Positions 59,797 through 64,000 of a stretch of DNA of 64,000 bases are shown here, piece after piece. Each line of letters begins with the position of its first letter. Positions within the stretch are counted from its first letter, which is position 1. The notes under the pieces were generated by a model. The model had not been told where the DNA came from, did no database searches, and saw only the letters and a program-made list of their open reading frames with translations. The stretch is from Bos javanicus (taxonomy: Eukaryota > Chordata > Mammalia > Artiodactyla > Bovidae): the NCBI RefSeq assembly GCF_032452875.1, contig NC_083878.1, forward strand, positions 59,873,378-59,937,377, written 5' to 3'. Both the position numbers and the translations under genes were made by a program.

Positions 59797-60426
59797 AAAA
59801 TATCATAAAATAACAGGTATAGATGAGGATGTGGAGAAACTGAAACCCTTGAGCAATGCTGGTGGGAATACTAAATGGTGCAACCACTATGGAAAAGAAT
59901 ACAGTACTTCCTCAAAAGATTTCAAAAAGAATTACCATGTGATTCAGCAATTCCACTTCTGGGTATATATATGAAAAAGAATTGAAAACTGAACCTCAAA
60001 GAGATATTTGTACACCTATGTTCATAGCAGCATTATTCACAATAGGCAAGAGATAGAAGTAACCCAAATATATACAAACAGATGAATAAGCAAAAAGTGC
60101 TGCATACATACAGAGGAATGCTATTTAGCCTTAAAAAGGATGAAAATCCCATCACATGCTACAACATGAATGAGCCTTGAAGACATCATGCTAAGTAAAT
60201 AAGCCAGGCACAGAAAGACAAAATACTGTATGATTATACTTATAAAAGATCTTGAGTAAACAAATCCACCAAAAACAAAGTAGAATGGTGGTTGTCAGTG
60301 GGAGATGGAAGTAAGGAATTGTTTAATGGGTACAGAGTTTCAGTTTTCAAGATGAAAGAGTTCTGAAGATCTGTTGCATAACAATGTGAATATTCTTAAC
60401 ACTAAATCATACACTTAGAAATGGTT

Positions 60427-60603
60427 AAGATGAAATAAACAAGTTCCTACTGTACAGCACAGGGAACTGTATTCAATATCTTGGAATAACCTATCATGAA
60501 AATATATATATATAAAAACAAGTCACTCTGCTGTACACCAGGAACTAACACATTATAAATGAAATACACTCCAATAATTTTTTTAAAAAAATAGCTAAGA
60601 TGA
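60427..60603 (+). repeat. L1 3' tail fragment inserted in older L1
   Basis: A 160-bp L1 tail (ttcctactgtacagcacagg, then gtacaccaggaactaacac) is bounded by taagatga at 60427-60434 and 60596-60603. The flanking L1 is continuous across it. Confidence 0.75.
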
Positions 60604-60650
60604 GAAAATTTATGTTATGTGTTTTCTACAATTAAAAAAAAAATCAATAA

Positions 60651-61138
60651 AAAAAGAAAACAGAGAAGCCCAAACTTCAGTTTAAAAGAAGCCACTGATC
60701 TTTACAGATCAAAGATCCATTAAAGTCCACAATATAATAAATAAAGGAAAGAAAAAGGGAAACTTTAAGAAATCCTTCCACCATTTCCTATAGAAGAAAC
60801 TGTATTTCAACTCTAAAGGGCCAACCACCCAGACAGATAAGAGAGAATGGTGGACTGTCACACAGATCTAAAGAACACCAAAAATAATAGCCCAAGAGAA
60901 AAGATCAAAGTGGAATTGGAAACATTAAGGCTGGGTAATCAGATATCCCTCAAAAGGAGGAAAGTTCAGTAACTGATAGAAATGTACCCAACTGACATAA
61001 TGCGTGAGGTAGCAGGATGGAAATAAGGTGAGGGGTTCTCATTACTTAAAATTTAAAAAGAAAATACTCATGAAAACTTCAAAGACCACAAATGGACATT
61101 ATGATAACATGATGGCAAGCAGAATCCCAAAAGGAAAC
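60651..61138. other. Intron, nothing recognised
   Basis: Purine-rich intron without a named element. Confidence 0.4.
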
Positions 61139-61904
61139 ATGAGGATCAGATCACATCAGATCAGATCAGTTGCTCAGTCGTGTCCGACTCTTTGCGACCC
61201 CATGAATCACAGCATGCCAGGCCTCCCTGTCCATCACCAACTCCTGGAGTTCACTCAGACTCACGTCCATCGAGTCAGTGATGCCATCCAGCCATCTCAT
61301 CCTCTGTCATCCCCTTCTCCTCCTGCCCCCAATCCCTCCCAGCATCAGAGTCTTTTCCAATGAGTCAACTCTTCGCATGAGGTGGCCAAAGTACTGGAGT
61401 TTCAGCTTTAGCATCAGTCCTTCCAAAGAAATCCCAGGGCTGATCTCCTTCAGAATGGACTGGCTGGATCTCCTTGCAGTCCAAGGGACTCTCAAGAGTC
61501 TTCTCCAACACCACAGTTCAAAAGCATCAATTCTTCAGCGCTCAGCCTTCTTCACGGTCCAACTCTCACATCCATACATGACCACAGGAAAAACCAAAGC
61601 CTTGACTAGACGAACCTTTGTTGGCAAAGTAATGTCTCTGCTTTTGAATATGCTATCTAGGTTGGTCATAACTTTCCTTCCAAGGAGTAAGCGTCTTTTA
61701 ATTTCATGGCTGCAGTCACCATCTGCAGTGATTTTGGAGCCCAGATAAATGAAGTCTGACACTGTTTCCACTGTTTCCCCATCTATTTCCCATGAAGTGA
61801 TGGAACCGGATGCCATGATCTTCATTTTCTGAATGTTAAGCTTTAAGCCAACTTTTTCACTCTCCACTTTCACTTTCATCATGAGGCTTTTTAGTTATGA
61901 GGAT
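61139..61904 (-). repeat. BovB LINE 3' fragment
   Basis: A well-preserved BovB 3' end in minus orientation (about 61147-61896), tail reversed as a cagatcagatcag run at the left. The 115-codon minus frame at 61535-61882 reads VESEKVGLKLNIQKMKIM without a stop. Flanks share atgaggat (61139-61146 and 61897-61904), a weak duplication. Confidence 0.93.
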
Positions 61905-62092
61905 AGGCGGCATAAACCCACACATCTAGTAAGAAACCATTAGTAGATATGACCAAGATCCTACCCCAAGCAAAGGGTAAGTATTGCCATACACAATCTC
62001 ACAATTATCATATGAAAAACTTCATGACCACTACCAGGCCAAAAGTGCTGAACACAACCTCATATACTTCTTACAAGCCAGTAAGAAGGGTA

Positions 62093-62940
62093 CAAAAGTC
62101 CCCTACATATGAACCTTGAAGTTGCGAACATTCAAAGATGTGAACATGTGTTTGCATGCCCAATCACTTAAGTTAATTCACGTGCCTCACATATAATGAC
62201 ATGCAAGCATCCTCTACAAGTAGTTGTGCTTGTGTACTTTACTGTACACACAGTACTGTACAGAATACAGTAGGACTCTACCATCTCTCATCTCCTCTCC
62301 CTCCTACAGTCAGTAACTCTTTCTATTCACTCGATGCCAGCCCCTGTATACCAGCTGTTGTACTATACTACTGTACTCTTCAAGGTATTGTACTTGAAAT
62401 TAAAATTTAAAAGATTAAAAATGTTTTAGTTTTTGTCTTGTATGTATTATTTCTGTGAAAAGTGTCAAATCTATTATAGTACAGTACTATATAGGTGTTG
62501 GAGAAGACTCTTGAGAGTCCCATGGACTGCAAGGAGATCCAACCAGTCCATTCTACAGGAGATCAGTCCTGGGTGTTCTTTGGAAGGAACAAAGCTAAAG
62601 CTGAAACTCCAGTACTTTAGCCACCTCATGCAAAGAGTTGACTCATTGGAAAAGACTGTGATGCTGGGAGGGGTTGGGGGCAGGAAGAGAAGGGGACGAC
62701 AGAGGATGAGATGGCTGGATGGCATCACTGACTCGATGGACATGAGTTTGAGTGAACTCCAGGAGTTCGTGATGGACAGGGAGGCCTGGCGTGCTGCAAT
62801 TCATGGGGTCGCAAAGAGTCGGACACAACTGAGCAACTGAACTGATATAGCTAACTGTATTAGTTGGGTACTTAGGCTAACTTCATTGGACTTAAAAACA
62901 CACTCTTGGAATGAAACTCATTTGTATGTAGGAGACAGCA
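62093..62940. mobile_element. TA-flanked DNA transposon remnant (TcMar-like), split by BovB
   Basis: The ends mirror each other: the left caaaagtcccctacatatga and the right (reversed) tgctgtctcctacatacaaa. Both are flanked by TA, as in Tc1/mariner-type elements including Tigger. Without the BovB insert it is about 490 bp, so non-autonomous or deleted. No transposase frame is seen. The family name is not certain. Confidence 0.6.
62490..62850 (+). repeat. BovB LINE 3' fragment
   Basis: A 350-bp BovB 3' end (62495-62845) starting ggtgttggagaagactcttg and ending gcaactgaactga. Flanks share tatag (62490-62494 and 62846-62850). It reads RMRWLDGITDSMDMSLSELQ in one frame. Confidence 0.92.
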
Positions 62941-64000
62941 TACTGTCCGCAAAGTCCCAAAAGAATGGTACATGCAAGAAGCTGGGCCCTATCCAGAACC
63001 CTAGCCAGCACCAAGGTTAGCCACAGAGACCTACGCAGGTGGGTAAAATGGTTAAAATAAGTATAAACAACCCAGAAGACCAGAACCAGCTAGCACACCT
63101 AGCCTGAGTTGTTCCCTGGGTATACAGAAATTACAACTAATGCATCATTTTAAAACTGGAATAATACATATTCACCGATCTTTAGACATAGGACCTTTTC
63201 TTAGGATTTTGGTTCACTGACTGGAGTTCTGCATCTTTTATTTCAAAAGAATAAAAGCAGTACACTGGCTGTCATTTCCATTTCAGCTATTACAGTAGTT
63301 TAAACACTCAATTTGCAAAGCAATCTAAATATAGAATACTTTCTACACTTTTAAAACATTTACCAACCTATTTGAACAATACCTAGTTCAAGAGAACTTT
63401 TTAGTACAACTCATCATCATTAACTCTTTCCAACTTTTTTTCCTTAACCTAACAAGCAGGAAATGGAAACAAAGTCTTGGAAAGGATTAAGGAAAGTTCC
63501 CTAAAAGAAATAACTGAAAGATAGGAATTAGTAAAAAGGGAAGCAAGAAGGACAGTAGAAAAGATTAAGAAGGAGTGATGACAAAAAAGCTCACAGGGGA
63601 TGGAATCCTAGTCAGAAGGATCATCATGTGCAAAGGAAGAGACAATTAAGAGAAACATTATGTACTAGATAACAGTTCAATAAAGGAATATGAAGATAAA
63701 GCTGTTGAGGCAGCTAATACATTATCTAAGGCTTGATTCAGTAAATAATGTAACAAGATGCTATTAGAAAATTCTATCAACAATCATAAGTCTTAAATTC
63801 TTTAAAACCGGTTGCCTGGAAGGTAAAGTGTTAATTAACTATTTGACATAGAGTTACAAACACATTTAAAAGACCATTCAAGGGGCCAATTAAGGGAATA
63901 CAAGCCAATTAAAGAAAGGTACTACATAGTTATGAACTTGAATGAACTACTGACAAAATTTACCTTTTAATACCATAAGTGTATTATTCTTTTGCACATA
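62941..64000. other. Intron, nothing recognised
   Basis: Repeat-poor intron between the exon at 56592-56679 and the exon expected beyond the window edge. No start codon context or CpG island is seen, so the promoter is further out. Confidence 0.45.

Larger units (their letters stand above)
59020..60650 (+). repeat. Old L1 ORF2/3' end, interrupted twice
   Basis: Plus-strand L1 in three pieces: 59020-59317, about 59797-60434 and about 60596-60650. It reads in order through tacagtcaatacaatcccaa, gatgaggatgtggagaaact and tttatgttatgtgttttcta. SINEs occupy 59318-59781, and another L1 tail fragment 60435-60595. Confidence 0.85.
1..64000 (-). other. USP34: USP34 gene, 5' internal part (nine exons and their introns)
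   Basis: The whole window lies inside the USP34 transcription unit, read on the minus strand. USP34 is a very large cysteine deubiquitinase (about 3,500 residues in mammals) known for acting on axin in Wnt signalling. Its catalytic USP domain is in the middle of the protein and is not in this window. What is seen here is nine spliced exons encoding the N-terminal helical region, which is usually classed as an armadillo-type fold. The exons join in one frame without stops, using AG acceptors and GT donors throughout. The identity comes from recognising the encoded protein from memory, for example the segments SAARNMADLMWSTV and DWLISNNVVEHIFGP. If exon 1 carries the ATG, as I recall, these are exons 2-10. 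The promoter and exon 1 lie beyond position 64000, and exon 11 onward lies beyond position 1. Confidence 0.93.

Noticed and set aside
1..64000. CRISPR arrays, operons, prophage or a new defence-type system
   Set aside because: No regular spaced repeats and no prokaryotic gene organisation; the composition and repeats are those of a ruminant intron.
62941..64000. USP34 promoter or exon 1
   Set aside because: No CpG-rich stretch, no ATG context leading into the expected split codon, and no donor site that would join the exon at 56679.

Overview
The window is mammalian nuclear DNA from a ruminant, most likely a bovid (cattle, goat, sheep or a relative). The evidence is the dense load of ruminant-specific retroposons: BovB (RTE-type) LINE copies, Bov-A and Bov-A2 SINEs, Bov-tA and CHR-type tRNA-Glu SINEs, and ruminant L1 3' ends. 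There is no sign of bacterial, viral or plasmid organisation.

The only protein-coding gene I can support is USP34 (ubiquitin-specific protease 34), on the minus strand. Nine consecutive internal exons were located by reading the reverse complement: 56592-56679, 45642-46062, 38735-38785, 38429-38578, 27044-27111, 23280-23472, 21728-21789, 11343-11424 and 11166-11258 (in transcript order). All have AG/GT boundaries and all phases match. Together they encode about 402 codons of one uninterrupted frame, roughly residues 15-417 of a protein of about 3,500 residues. The start codon and promoter lie beyond the right edge. The catalytic domain and the rest of the gene lie beyond the left edge. Exons make up 1,208 bp, about 2% of the window.

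The rest is intron. Left part (1-11 kb): an old L1 on the plus strand broken by SINEs and BovB. 11-24 kb: five exons (five of the nine lie below 23.5 kb: two at 11 kb, one at 21.7 kb, one at 23.3 kb, with 27 kb next), old L1 in both orientations, a small Tigger-like DNA element and SINEs. 24-35 kb: an MLT1 LTR, a minus-strand L1 3' end, and an old L1 broken by two BovB elements, with a further BovB copy nearby that carries its own SINE. 36-46 kb: three exons, a rearranged BovB with an inverted segment, and the longest BovB copy (about 3.3 kb) inserted in an MLT1 LTR. 46-57 kb: SINEs, L1 3' ends and the first exon of the set. 57-64 kb: three BovB fragments, a triple-nested repeat cluster and a TA-flanked DNA transposon remnant.

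Many insertions still show target-site duplications, so the order of insertion can be read directly in several places. I found no previously undescribed biological system. The most unusual items are the inverted BovB mosaic, a 33-bp retroposon-like insertion with a 12-bp duplication, a perfect 37-bp tandem duplication, and well-preserved nested insertions. All open reading frames outside the nine exons are explained by repeats or look like chance.
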